Shown: positions 29,377-39,931 of the stretch, one piece after another
How positions within the stretch are numbered: the first letter of the stretch is position 1
Layout: each line of letters starts with the position of its first letter
Source of the DNA: Gp6-AA40 sp963772955
GTDB taxonomy: Bacteria; Acidobacteriota; Vicinamibacteria; Vicinamibacterales; UBA2999
Direction: 5' to 3'
Assembly (NCBI GenBank): GCA_963772955.1
Contig: CAVYZF010000003.1
Location: forward strand, 124,001-188,000
DNA: 64,000 nt
Notes under the pieces: model-generated
What the model saw: only the letters and a program-made list of their open reading frames with translations
The model's database searches: none
Told to the model about the DNA's origin: nothing
Made by a program: the position numbers and the translations under genes

Positions 29377-31845
29377 ACTCCTGCCCCACCGGCACGCGCC
29401 GCATCTGGAACGCCGGACTCCTGACGATGCCCTCGACCAGAGAGGCGAAGCGGTAGTTCTGGCTCGCACCGTCGCGAACGATCTGCCTGACAGTCGGCAT
29501 ATCGGTCGCCGCGACACCGCGGCCCAGCGCATACGTCATCATCTTCTCAACAAACGTCCCGACGAAGATCTCGGGATTGCGCAGAAGCGCCTTGCGCAGT
29601 GAGACGATTCCGTCGACTTTCGTGCCGTCGAGGAGCACGCCCGACGCGTCAATGGCCGTGCCGTGCGTGCCGCCCTCACGCGTGCGCCACGACCCGACGG
29701 CGTCGAAGTTCTCCATCGCGAGCCCGATGGGATCCATGATCTTGTGACAGTTGGCGCACACCGGATTCCGGCGGTGCACTTCCATTCGCTCGCGCATCGT
29801 CAGCACGCGCCCCGCCTGCTGTCCGTTCTCGTCGAGCGGCGGGACGTTGGCAGGCATCGGCGGCGGCGGCGCACCGAGCAGATTGTCCAACACCCATTTG
29901 CCACGCACAACCGGTGACGTGCGATCGGTGTGCGACGTCACCATCAGGATGGCGCCCTTGCCAAGAAGCCCGCGACGGGCTTCATCGGTGAGCGTGACGC
30001 GGCGATAGTGACTGCCGTAGATGCCCGGAATGTTGTAGTGCTTCGCGAGCCGCTCGTTGACGAACGTGTAGTTAGCGTCCATCAAGTCGAGCACCGTGCG
30101 GTTCTCGCGCATGATGCTCGCGAAGAAGAGCTCGGCCTCCTGCTCGAACGCGCGGCGCAGGTTGTCGTCGAAGTCGACGAACTCGGTCGAGAGCGGCACC
30201 ATGTTCTTCAGATTGCGAAGATAGAGCCACTGCCCGGCGAAGTTGGTCACGAGCGCCTCGGACTTCGGATTCGCGAGCATCCGTCGCAGCTGCTGACGCA
30301 GGACGAGCGGCGTGTGCAGCTTGCCCTGCTCGGCTACGCGCAGCAGCTCGTCATCCGGAATGCTGCTCCACAAGAAGAACGAGAGCCGTGAGGCAAGGTC
30401 GAAGTTGTTCAGCGGATACACCTGGCCGGGCTTGGCGTTCGCCGGATCGCGTTCGACGCGCAAGGCGAACTTTGCGCTCGCGAGCATGCGCTGCAGTGCG
30501 AGCTGAACGCCCTTCTCGAAGTTCCCGTCGCGGCGGCCTGTCGCGTAGAACGACATCAGCCGTTGAATGTCCTCGTCGCTGACCTGGCCGCGATAGGCCA
30601 GGCGCGCGAGCGTTGACACGATCCGGCGCGCGCAGGGCTCCTCTTCGGACACATTCGAGGGGCGGCACATGAAAACCCGGCGGCGGCTCGGGGTATCGCC
30701 CGATCCGGTCGGGTTGTACGGACCGGTCACCGAGAACACATCGATGTGCGGATATCCGGTCGGATCGAAGGTGTCGTGCGAGCTGCGGATGAACGGCTCA
30801 AGGCGCCAGCTGTTCTGCGCTGCGGTCTTCTCGATGAAGGCCACACCAATCGTGTGCGGCCCGGCGGTGAGACGGACGCGCGCGCGCGATCGCGCCTCCA
30901 CGTCGTCGCCGGCCAGCGTGGGGTTCCTCAGCGAGGCCTTGAAGTCCTCGTCGCCACCGAACGACGCCAGGTGCACACGTGCGCCGTCGACAGTGATCTC
31001 GAGCTGATGCGCATATTCGAGACCGCGCATCGCACCGAGGTTGGTGCGGAACAGGCGAGGCTGGATGACGTACTCGCCATCGAGCGGCAGCGTCGTGTGC
31101 GCCAGCATTCCACCGACGGTGCCAATCGGCAACCCTTCGACGTGGCGGTCCTGCGAGGCATCCTGCCGGACGCGGAAGGTCTCGCCCGACACGCCGCTAT
31201 CGGGATCACCCACGGCAAGCGCGCTCACTTTTCCTGCGGCGGAGAGATAGCGCTCGAGGAGCACGGGTGAGACACCAAGCACGTCGGCGACGTTGTCGAA
31301 GCCGTACGCCGAGTCGTCGGCAGGCAAGAGGCCCGAGGGATCGATCTCGAGATCGAGCAGGTCTCGAATGGCGTTGCCGTACTCGGAACGATTCAGTCGA
31401 TGCACGAGCGGCCGGCCCGGATCGGGACGCGCAGCGGCGTGAGCATCGAGCTCGCCGGTGAGCCACGTCACGAGCGCGGCGCGTGAGGCGCTGTCCGGCG
31501 CGGGTGATCCCTGGGGAGGCATCATCCCGACGCGAACCTTGCGGACCACCTTCTCCCAGACATCGGGCGCGGCAGCGACGTTCGTCGTGTCGATGCTCTC
31601 GAGTGTCAGGCCGGCGGTCTTGAGTCGATCGCTGTGACACGTGACGCAGTAGCGATCGAGCGTCGCTTTATGTGACTGCGTCGGAGCCGCCGCTGCCGCG
31701 ACGGGCTTCGCGCCGGCTGGCGTCGCGGGTGCGGGCGTCGCAGGGCGCGGCTGCGCGCGGTCTGTCCACGTGCATCCACCCACGTCCAACAGAAAGCGAG
31801 AAGGGCAACGACGGTCAGCGCGCGTGTGAGCCTGAGCTTTCGCAT
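29369..31845 (-). CDS. DUF1592/DUF1588/DUF1585 cytochrome-type protein, frame change after signal peptide
   Basis: About 825 residues. A signal peptide starts at ATG 31845 (MRKLRLTRALTVVALLAFCWT) in one frame; near 31757-31762 (a GCGCGC stretch) homology passes to the main frame, which runs to 29369. Order of family blocks: an N-terminal haem site CVTCH (PSCyt-type), DUF1587 (RLNRSEYGNAIRDLLDL), DUF1595, DUF1592 (LASRLSFFLWSSIPDDELL), DUF1588 (ANYTFVNERLAKHY and HTDRTSPVVRGKWVLDNLLG with a second haem site CANCH), DUF1585. It is a predicted periplasmic multi-domain cytochrome of unknown substrate and the first gene of the locus that continues with DUF1552, ankyrin and two cytochromes. Confidence 0.9.
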
Positions 31846-32035
31846 ATCGAAACGTGATTCGCTCGTCGTAATCGAGACAAATAATACCGCTCGCCTACAG
31901 GCTCGGCTACCGCCTAATTCAGGGTATGGCTATCGACGATGCCCGCCCCTCGGTTACGGTCACAACCCGTTGAGCCGCCATGCTTTGCGCGCCTCGACCT
32001 CTCCCCAGGGGAGCACCACTCAGGATCCGGTACGC

Positions 32036-33847
<1,812 letters not shown>

Positions 33848-33914
33848 CCGAAATCTATCGTACCATCGGGATATGTGCCCTCCAGTTGGAGGGGCACCAC
33901 TCTGTTACGGACAC

Positions 33915-34238
33915 ATGGCACAAACCGTCGAAATAAGTCTCAGGATTCCGTCCCTGCGAGTTCGCAAGGAAGAGACGGACACCCTCGAAACGATCAACAA
34001 CAGCGACATCCGGTTCTGCAAGCAGATCGAGGTGGAGTCCATCCCCAAGGCCGGCGTGGTACTGACGATGGCGATCAACTCCGGCGAAACATTTCAATGT
34101 GATGTCGTCCGCAGCGACTGGCACCACACGAAGAACATGTTCGTGATCGCCTGCAGGTATTCGAAGCGATCCGTGTCACAGGCCGAATATCACGCGCTGA
34201 TGAACGCCACTGACTGGCAGGTCAGGGCACTGATGTAA
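33915..34238 (+). CDS. Small conserved-looking hypothetical protein
   Basis: 107 residues from ATG 33915 (the frame opens at 33873). No signal peptide, no membrane segment. Mixed charged and beta-prone sequence (EISLRIPSLRVRKEETD, IEVESIPKAGVVLTMAINSG, FQCDVVRSDWHHTKNMFVIACRYSKRS); the middle could be a small beta-barrel in the PilZ style, but the RxxxR/DxSxxG pair is missing. It stands alone between uup (divergent) and the MltF-like gene (convergent). Coding is supported by codon position pattern and the lack of an alternative frame, not by a recognised family. Confidence 0.6.
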   Translation: MAQTVEISLRIPSLRVRKEETDTLETINNSDIRFCKQIEVESIPKAGVVLTMAINSGETFQCDVVRSDWHHTKNMFVIACRYSKRSVSQAEYHALMNATDWQVRALM

Positions 34239-34320
34239 TTCTGGTCAGACTCGCGACTCTGACGAGACAACTGGCGCGGCTACTCGAGAATCATCAGCGG
34301 GCAGCAGGGCTGACTCAGCC

Positions 34321-35892
34321 CTACTTCGACTGCGACGTGACCTCGGTCTTCGCTTTTATTCGCGCGGCTTCGCGATCCACCGACAACCGGTACGCCACGT
34401 AGTACTTGTAGATGTTGCTGACGTACGTGACGGTTTCGCGGCCCACTCGCTCGGAGACGATGCGCTCCACGTTCCCGAACCACACATTCGGGTCGAGACC
34501 ACGCTTCTCGGTCTCACGCCGCAGTTGCCGTATCCGTCCGGGACCAGCGTTATAGGACGCCAGCGTCATCAGCCCCTTATTGAGCTGCGTCATCGGTTCG
34601 TCCTTGTAGAACTCGTCCATCATGAAGCGGAAGTATTTCACCCCGGCATGAATGTTCGGCTCAACCTGACTAATGTCGCCGACCTTCAGATCGTTGCCGG
34701 TCGCCGGCATCACCTGCATGACGCCAATCGCACCCACGTGGCTCTTTGCCGACTGATTGAGCTGCGACTCCTGGTAGCCCTGCGCCGCCATCAGCAGATA
34801 GTCAACATCGTATTTGCTGCCGTAGGTCTGGAAAAACTTCACCAACTCCCGCAGCTTCCGGCGCTCGCTTTCAGCACCCGCACCCTTCACGTACTTCGTG
34901 CTCTCGAGGTACCTGCGCTCCATCATGTTGCCGAAGGCCGTGTTCGGACCGTACTCCTTGACGAACATGTTCACAGCCTGGAGCATCCGCGGGTTGTTCT
35001 TGCGAACACCGACCGCGATCTCGCCACCGCTTCGCAGCGCGAGTTCCTTGTGAGGCTTGAAATCCGGGAAGATTTTTTGCCAGAAGTCCGTCACGAAATC
35101 ATCGACGACGGTGATGTCGACGAGACCGGCATTGACCATCTCGAGGATGTCGTCGTCTTCGAGCGCTTCCGGTGCCTCGACGATCGAGACCGGCGGCTTG
35201 CCGCGGGAGGCGAGCGACTTGTTCAACGTCTGCAGGCTCTCGTAGTAGCTGCTGCTCCTGCGCACGAACACTTCGCGGCCGGACAGATCGTCAACCGTGG
35301 CAGGCGCCGTCACGTCCGGCGCCGTCACGACGATCTCAGAAACGCCCGCTCGAGTCGGTGTGCTGAAGTTGGCGACCTTGCTGCGCTCGGGTGTGATGGT
35401 CAGGGCGGCGGCGACGAAATCCACCTTCCCTGACTCGAGCGCGGGGAACAGTTGATCGCGCGCGAGCGGCACGATCGCCACGTGCACTTTGAGTAATCCC
35501 GTCTTGAGCCGCTTGTTCAATTGCTCTTCGAAGAGATTGATCGACTCGTAGCTGATGCCGCGCTGCACGCCGCGATCGATGAAGTACTGCGTGCGGTTGT
35601 AGACGACGCCGGCGCGAATGATGCGGCGCTTGACCATCTCGTCGAAGTCGCCGGTGAACGACTGGTCGAGTAGCGGCCGCGCCCCTTCGGGCAGCGCATC
35701 GTATGGCGACGTCTCCGGCGGCAGCGGCTCATCGTCGTCGGTTGCCTTGGTCACGAGCTGCGGGTTGCCGCCGTTAGCGCCCGCTTGTGTCTGGCTCGAG
35801 GGTGAGGGGGAGGAACAGCCCGAGAACAGCAGCAAAATACCAATCAGTGAACCGAATTCGATGACACGCCGCTTGTTCCGAACGTTCGCCAT
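34321..35892 (-). CDS. mltF: MltF-like membrane-bound lytic transglycosylase
   Basis: 523 residues from ATG 35892. A lipoprotein signal ends in the lipobox LLFSGC. The N-terminal half is a family-3 solute-binding fold (GVVYNRTQYFIDRG, VDFVAAALTITPERS, YYESLQTLNKSL, VRKNNPRML) and the C-terminal part an SLT domain: YLLMAAQGYQESQLNQ has the catalytic Glu, then GAIGVMQVMPATG and TLASYNAGPGRI. This is the MltF arrangement, a ligand-regulated transglycosylase that cleaves the glycan strands of peptidoglycan. The gene is divergent from the TetR regulator with 293 bp between them. Confidence 0.92.
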   Translation of the reverse strand: MANVRNKRRVIEFGSLIGILLLFSGCSSPSPSSQTQAGANGGNPQLVTKATDDDEPLPPETSPYDALPEGARPLLDQSFTGDFDEMVKRRIIRAGVVYNRTQYFIDRGVQRGISYESINLFEEQLNKRLKTGLLKVHVAIVPLARDQLFPALESGKVDFVAAALTITPERSKVANFSTPTRAGVSEIVVTAPDVTAPATVDDLSGREVFVRRSSSYYESLQTLNKSLASRGKPPVSIVEAPEALEDDDILEMVNAGLVDITVVDDFVTDFWQKIFPDFKPHKELALRSGGEIAVGVRKNNPRMLQAVNMFVKEYGPNTAFGNMMERRYLESTKYVKGAGAESERRKLRELVKFFQTYGSKYDVDYLLMAAQGYQESQLNQSAKSHVGAIGVMQVMPATGNDLKVGDISQVEPNIHAGVKYFRFMMDEFYKDEPMTQLNKGLMTLASYNAGPGRIRQLRRETEKRGLDPNVWFGNVERIVSERVGRETVTYVSNIYKYYVAYRLSVDREAARIKAKTEVTSQSK

Positions 35893-36179
35893 GCCTTTAC
35901 CTCTACAGCCCACGACATATCGCGGGCCGCGTTTACACTACCGCCGATTGCGGGGGAGATCGCGTCTACCCTCGGGGCGGAGCACGCGCCATGCCACGTC
36001 GGGCGATGGTGTAGTGCTCTTTCGCCGGTGGACGCTGTGAAGAATTATTGCCGCAACATCAGGCGCGATCAACTCGCGCCAGCTCGGCGACGGCCGCAAC
36101 GAACGCCGCCGGTCATCACGAGCCATCCTCAACGCTCTGATCGATCTCCTGTGCGAAGAATCAATTTCATCGTTTAATA

Positions 36180-36193
36180 GTAAACGTGTTTAC
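36180..36193. promoter_or_regulatory. Inverted repeat GTAAAC-GT-GTTTAC over the TetR start codon
   Basis: Arms GTAAAC (36180-36185) and GTTTAC (36188-36193) flank GT. The GTG used as start codon of the TetR gene is at 36186-36188, inside the repeat, and no Shine-Dalgarno precedes it. This has the look of a TetR operator and would allow autorepression at a leaderless or near-leaderless transcript start. Confidence 0.6.
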
Positions 36194-36902
36194 CGCAATT
36201 AACAAGCCTGCCAAACGAGGCCGCCCAGCGGGCCGGACCGCCGAAGGAGAGGCCACCAGGCTCCGTCTTTACAAGGCGGCAATCGCACTGATTGGCGAGC
36301 GCGGATATGAGGCTGCAACGCTGCGGGATGTTGCGACAAAGGCCCGGGTCAGCCCGGCCCTTCTCTACAAGTACTTTCCGAACAAGCGATCGGTGGTTCT
36401 CGCCTTGTACGACGAGCTCTCGGACGAATTCGCGAGACAGGCGGTTGAGATCCCGCGAGGCAAATGGCGAGATCGCTTCATCGCCGGCGTGCAGACGGCG
36501 TTGCGCGTTCTCGGGCCCCACCGAGTCACGCTCCGTGCGTTGGCTCCAATCATGGTCGGCGACGTCGAGGAAGGCGTGTTCGCCCGAAGCACTGCGTTGT
36601 CGCGGGTCAGGGTGCAGGCCGTGTTCGAGGACGCCGTCGTCGCTTCAACCGACGCACCGCCGCGCGCGCTGGCCGAAGCCCTCGGACGACTGCTCTATCT
36701 CGCCCATCTCGGGATCGTTCTCTGGTGGCTGCTTGATCGCAGTTCGGGTCAACGAGCGACGAGCGCGCTGGTCGCACTCCTGCGACGAATGCTGCCGTCT
36801 GCATCGCTGACGCTTCGCCTCTCGCCTGTGCGCGGCTTCATTCAGTCGGCAGATACGTTGTTCAAAGAGGCGTTGCTCGACGAGGCGGGATCGGCGAGCT
36901 AG
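36186..36902 (+). CDS. TetR family transcriptional regulator
   Basis: 238 residues. The N-terminal helix-turn-helix is canonical: RLRLYKAAIALIGERGYEAATLRDVATKARVSPALLYKYFPNKR. The C-terminal ligand domain is helical and family-specific, with a Trp-rich segment (GIVLWWLLDRS). The start is GTG 36186; no later in-frame ATG precedes the DNA-binding domain, and the start lies within a likely operator. Possible targets are itself and the divergent MltF-like gene. The inducer is unknown. Confidence 0.92.
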   Translation: MFTAINKPAKRGRPAGRTAEGEATRLRLYKAAIALIGERGYEAATLRDVATKARVSPALLYKYFPNKRSVVLALYDELSDEFARQAVEIPRGKWRDRFIAGVQTALRVLGPHRVTLRALAPIMVGDVEEGVFARSTALSRVRVQAVFEDAVVASTDAPPRALAEALGRLLYLAHLGIVLWWLLDRSSGQRATSALVALLRRMLPSASLTLRLSPVRGFIQSADTLFKEALLDEAGSAS

Positions 36903-37540
36903 CTTCCGGCGATGCGAACGTTCTTGATCGGTCCCGGCACACCGGTACGCGACGGATACAGGAACAGAATCCCGGCGATGTCGTCGGCATCGAGCGAGCG
37001 ATTGCTCGCGTTGCACGAGGAAGTCGACGGATACATCGTCGCCGCCGGCACCGCGGAATGCCCCATTCCCAGCGCATGTCCGAACTCGTGCGCCGCGATG
37101 TCTTCGATGTAGAAGCCACCCGAGCATCCCGTCGTCCCCGAGAAGAAACGGAACGCCGCATCCCAGAAGACGATGTCAGCGTCGATCAGACGATTGCCGC
37201 TCGACCAGTAGTATGTCGTTGCGATCGCCGATCCACTCGAAGCATTGCGAAACACGACGAGATTCAACCCGTCATAACCGGTCGTCGTCTGGGCGTTGCG
37301 ACCCGTATATGACAGGCTCACTGCGGCAGACGACTGCGTCGCCCACGTATCGGCGCCTGCGATGACGGCGGGCTCCACTGCGGACTCCGGCAGGTCCAGG
37401 TTGGTCGTGTTGATCGAGTACGGCACCGGAAACTGCGCCCACGTCGCGCCGTTCGTCGCGTACGCGCTCGTGTCCTGCGACAGCACGAGGCCAATCGCAG
37501 GAAGCATCGCCATCACCGCCAGGCTCGTGGTGCGCTTCAC
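36899..37540 (-). CDS. Matrixin-type secreted zinc metalloprotease
   Basis: 213 residues with a signal peptide (AVMAMLPAIGLVLSQDTSAYA). The metzincin zinc site HEFGHALGMGH is complete, followed by the Met-turn in AATMYP, so the peptidase is probably active. The start GTG overlaps the stop of the preceding 161-residue gene by four bases (GTGA), meaning translational coupling. Probably exported to the periplasm or outside, with an unknown substrate. The 3' end meets the TetR gene end-to-end with a four-base overlap. Confidence 0.9.
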   Translation of the reverse strand: MKRTTSLAVMAMLPAIGLVLSQDTSAYATNGATWAQFPVPYSINTTNLDLPESAVEPAVIAGADTWATQSSAAVSLSYTGRNAQTTTGYDGLNLVVFRNASSGSAIATTYYWSSGNRLIDADIVFWDAAFRFFSGTTGCSGGFYIEDIAAHEFGHALGMGHSAVPAATMYPSTSSCNASNRSLDADDIAGILFLYPSRTGVPGPIKNVRIAGS

Positions 37541-38022
37541 TGGACCCGCCTCGCCTCTCGCCGCACATCCGCCAGCGTGACGTTGCTTCCGCGCACGCGA
37601 TCGGCGCGATCGAGCTTCATCAGTCCCTGACCGCGGAGATGCGGGACGAAAGATCCCCGCGAGCCGCGTTTCAGGTAGAACACTCCTCGGTCGCCAGGAG
37701 CAAATGTCTCGAGGTCGGACACGTGCAGCGTGAGGTCGCCGATCGTCCCGCCTTCGACTTCAACATCCACGGCTTGCTGCGAGGGCCCGCGAAGCGTTTC
37801 GTCGACGGCAACGCTCACAATCGACACGATCAGGCGATCGCCGAATTCATTCGTCTGCCAGACCGGGCTGACTGCCGTCACTTGACCGACGACCACGCGC
37901 TCTGATCCGCGCGTCCGATCGACGAGCGGCACGGGTGCGTCCTGCGCGAGGACGTGGCCCGACGCCAGGACGATGAAGAAGCAGGCGGCTCCGATGAAGA
38001 CTGTCGAGAGCGTTCGGCACAC
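37537..38022 (-). CDS. Exported hypothetical protein coupled to the matrixin protease
   Basis: 161 residues with a signal peptide (STVFIGAACFFIVLASGHVLAQ). The mature part is beta-rich: VVVGQVTAVSPVWQTNEFGD, then VSVAVDETLRG, VDVEVEGGTIGDLTL and FAPGDRGVFYLKRG. It resembles the small secreted proteins with an OB-like fold often encoded in front of matrixin proteases in Acidobacteria. The four-base overlap with the protease suggests it is a partner such as an inhibitor, chaperone or propeptide-like factor; that role is inferred. Confidence 0.75.
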   Translation of the reverse strand: MCRTLSTVFIGAACFFIVLASGHVLAQDAPVPLVDRTRGSERVVVGQVTAVSPVWQTNEFGDRLIVSIVSVAVDETLRGPSQQAVDVEVEGGTIGDLTLHVSDLETFAPGDRGVFYLKRGSRGSFVPHLRGQGLMKLDRADRVRGSNVTLADVRREARRVQ

Positions 38023-38167
38023 GCTCCCGCTCTGTCAAGAACAGGGCCAGTCGGCCCTTCGAACGGGAGGCCGCAACACGGCCTCTTTGGGCTATTTCCG
38101 CATAAGTGCGCCCGGACTACGTGGTTATCCGGAAGCCAATCTTGAAATCCGACTTTCGGATCCGCGC

Positions 38168-38590
38168 TTACTCCGGTTCCTCGACTTCCTCGAAGAACAG
38201 CAGCTCGAGTGCCATCCGACGCAGTTCCCAGTCGGAGTACATCGCCTCGCCGATGACGAACCGGCACATGCCGGATGTATCAAGTGTGACGATGGCAGTG
38301 AAGTCGACGTCGATGTCTTCACCCTGGACGTGAATGCGCCGGCCGACGCGCTCGAACTGGACGACAGCCGCGACCCTGTCATTGCCGACGAGGCGGGACA
38401 CCTCGAAGGCATCGGCGTCGTCTTCGGCGTAGAACTCGAACTTCCACCCGTCCGGCCGGCCAAGCAACCCGTTGCGGCGGCGAACATCCTCCGCGACGTG
38501 AGTCTGGAGGCGCTCGAACATCAAGGCCGCGCTGCATTTCGCCTGCGCGCCAACCCAATCGAATTCGTCGGACACATGTTCCTGCGCCAT
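38168..38590 (-). CDS. Small acidic hypothetical protein
   Basis: 140 residues from ATG 38590, which has a strong site (GGGAGGAG). No signal peptide. The sequence is acidic with an alternating beta pattern (WKFEFYAEDDADAFEVSRLVG, AVVQFERVGRRIHVQGEDIDVDFTAIVTLD, CRFVIGEAMYSDWELRRMALELL) and an acidic tail FFEEVEEPE. No family is recognised; the fold could be a single alpha/beta chaperone-like domain. It is divergent from the kinase-BRCT gene with 171 bp between starts, so a shared promoter region is possible. Confidence 0.7.
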   Translation of the reverse strand: MAQEHVSDEFDWVGAQAKCSAALMFERLQTHVAEDVRRRNGLLGRPDGWKFEFYAEDDADAFEVSRLVGNDRVAAVVQFERVGRRIHVQGEDIDVDFTAIVTLDTSGMCRFVIGEAMYSDWELRRMALELLFFEEVEEPE

Positions 38591-38761
38591 CACTCCTCCC
38601 TGAAGCTCGAGCGAGCTCGGTACGATCCGCAGGTATTGTCGCAGGGAAGTGATGCCGTTAGCGCCTGGAGGCTGCGTACCACGCGCGCGATTGGTTCCCA
38701 TGCGGCTCGCAGCGTGCCCGAGCCGGCCGCGATCGTGCCGAGGAAAAAGCTATCCTGAGTC

Positions 38762-39922
38762 ATGCCGACGTCCTTCACTTCGGCCATCACGCGCACAGCT
38801 ACGGCGGGTCGCAAAGGCAATCGAACCGATCTGCTGCCGGTCGCGCATGTCGTCACGAGCCCTGAGACTCAACTCAGTTACCAGATAGAAGGGCTGCTCG
38901 GTCAGGGCGGCTTCGGTCAGGTCTACCTGGCGCGACGACTCGGGAAATCTTCGACTGTACCCGAGGTCCTCTGCATCAAGGCCAGCCAGCGCATCGATGG
39001 CTGGTTGCGCGAGGCCTACTTCGGCCAGCTCCTCGACGATCACCCGCGCGCGATACGAGTCTTCGACGCATTTCCCGTCACATCCTCCGCGCGATCGATC
39101 CTCTACTGCCTGGCGATCGAATACGCGCAGTATGGGGACCTCAGCACGTTCCTGCAGCGCAACGCTCGCCCGTGGGCAGAGTCGATCGCTCGTCGCGAAA
39201 TCGCCGGCGTCCTCGAAGTGCTCGGGAAACTCCATCGCGGGCAGATGCTCCACCGCGATCTGACACCGATGAACGTGTTCGTGTGCGACAGCCGTCGCCT
39301 CAAGCTCGGTGATTTCGGAATCGTGCGCCAGCAAAGCGATCGACGCGGGATCACCGCCAGGACGATGAACACGTTGACGGCGCCGAGCGAGTTTCTCGCC
39401 GCCGCGGCGCCGAAGTGGCAGGCGCGCGATGACGTCTACCAGGTCGGGCAACTGCTCGCGATGCTCATCAAAGGCAATGCGACGATGCGCATCCGAACGT
39501 CGGACGTGCGCGCGCTCACGTGCAGCGATCACCTGAAAGAGATCGTCTACCGGTGTATCGGCGAACGGCGAAAGCGCTACGAGAGCGCGAACGAACTGAT
39601 CGAGGCACTGCGCACGCCACCCGCCTCACTGAAGGTCGGCGTCCTTCGATCGTTGAAGGGCGTGCACATCACCTTCACGGGCATCCTGACCAGGCGGCGC
39701 AGCGAAGCCGCGCTCGCGGCGCGGAGGGCGGGAGCGATCGTTCACAGCGGACCGTCCGCCCGGACGACCGTGGTCGTGCGTGGGCGGCCGAATGCGTTGC
39801 AGGCTGCCGGGCGTGATGGCGGCCTCAAGCTGATGGACATCAAGCGTCTGCGCGAGAAGGGTCACAGGATCACACTGCTCAACGAGACCCAGTTCTGGCG
39901 TCTCGTCGCAGCAAAGAAATAG
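38762..39922 (+). CDS. Serine/threonine protein kinase with C-terminal BRCT domain
   Basis: 386 residues, cytosolic. Kinase domain about 40-285: glycine loop GQGGFG (47-52), the beta-3 lysine in LCIKAS (Lys73), catalytic loop HRDLTPMN (164-171) and DFG (184-186); all key residues are kept, so activity is expected. Instead of PASTA repeats or a membrane anchor, residues 298-382 form a BRCT domain of the bacterial ligase/replication-factor type: GVHITFTGILTRRRSEAALAA, GAIVHSG, TTVVVRGRP, GLKLMDIKRLREKGHRITLLNE. BRCT modules bind DNA ends or phosphopeptides. The combination suggests a kinase acting in DNA transactions. It converges with an ECF sigma gene 9 bp away. Confidence 0.85.
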   Translation: MPTSFTSAITRTATAGRKGNRTDLLPVAHVVTSPETQLSYQIEGLLGQGGFGQVYLARRLGKSSTVPEVLCIKASQRIDGWLREAYFGQLLDDHPRAIRVFDAFPVTSSARSILYCLAIEYAQYGDLSTFLQRNARPWAESIARREIAGVLEVLGKLHRGQMLHRDLTPMNVFVCDSRRLKLGDFGIVRQQSDRRGITARTMNTLTAPSEFLAAAAPKWQARDDVYQVGQLLAMLIKGNATMRIRTSDVRALTCSDHLKEIVYRCIGERRKRYESANELIEALRTPPASLKVGVLRSLKGVHITFTGILTRRRSEAALAARRAGAIVHSGPSARTTVVVRGRPNALQAAGRDGGLKLMDIKRLREKGHRITLLNETQFWRLVAAKK

Positions 39923-39931
39923 CGCCGCATT

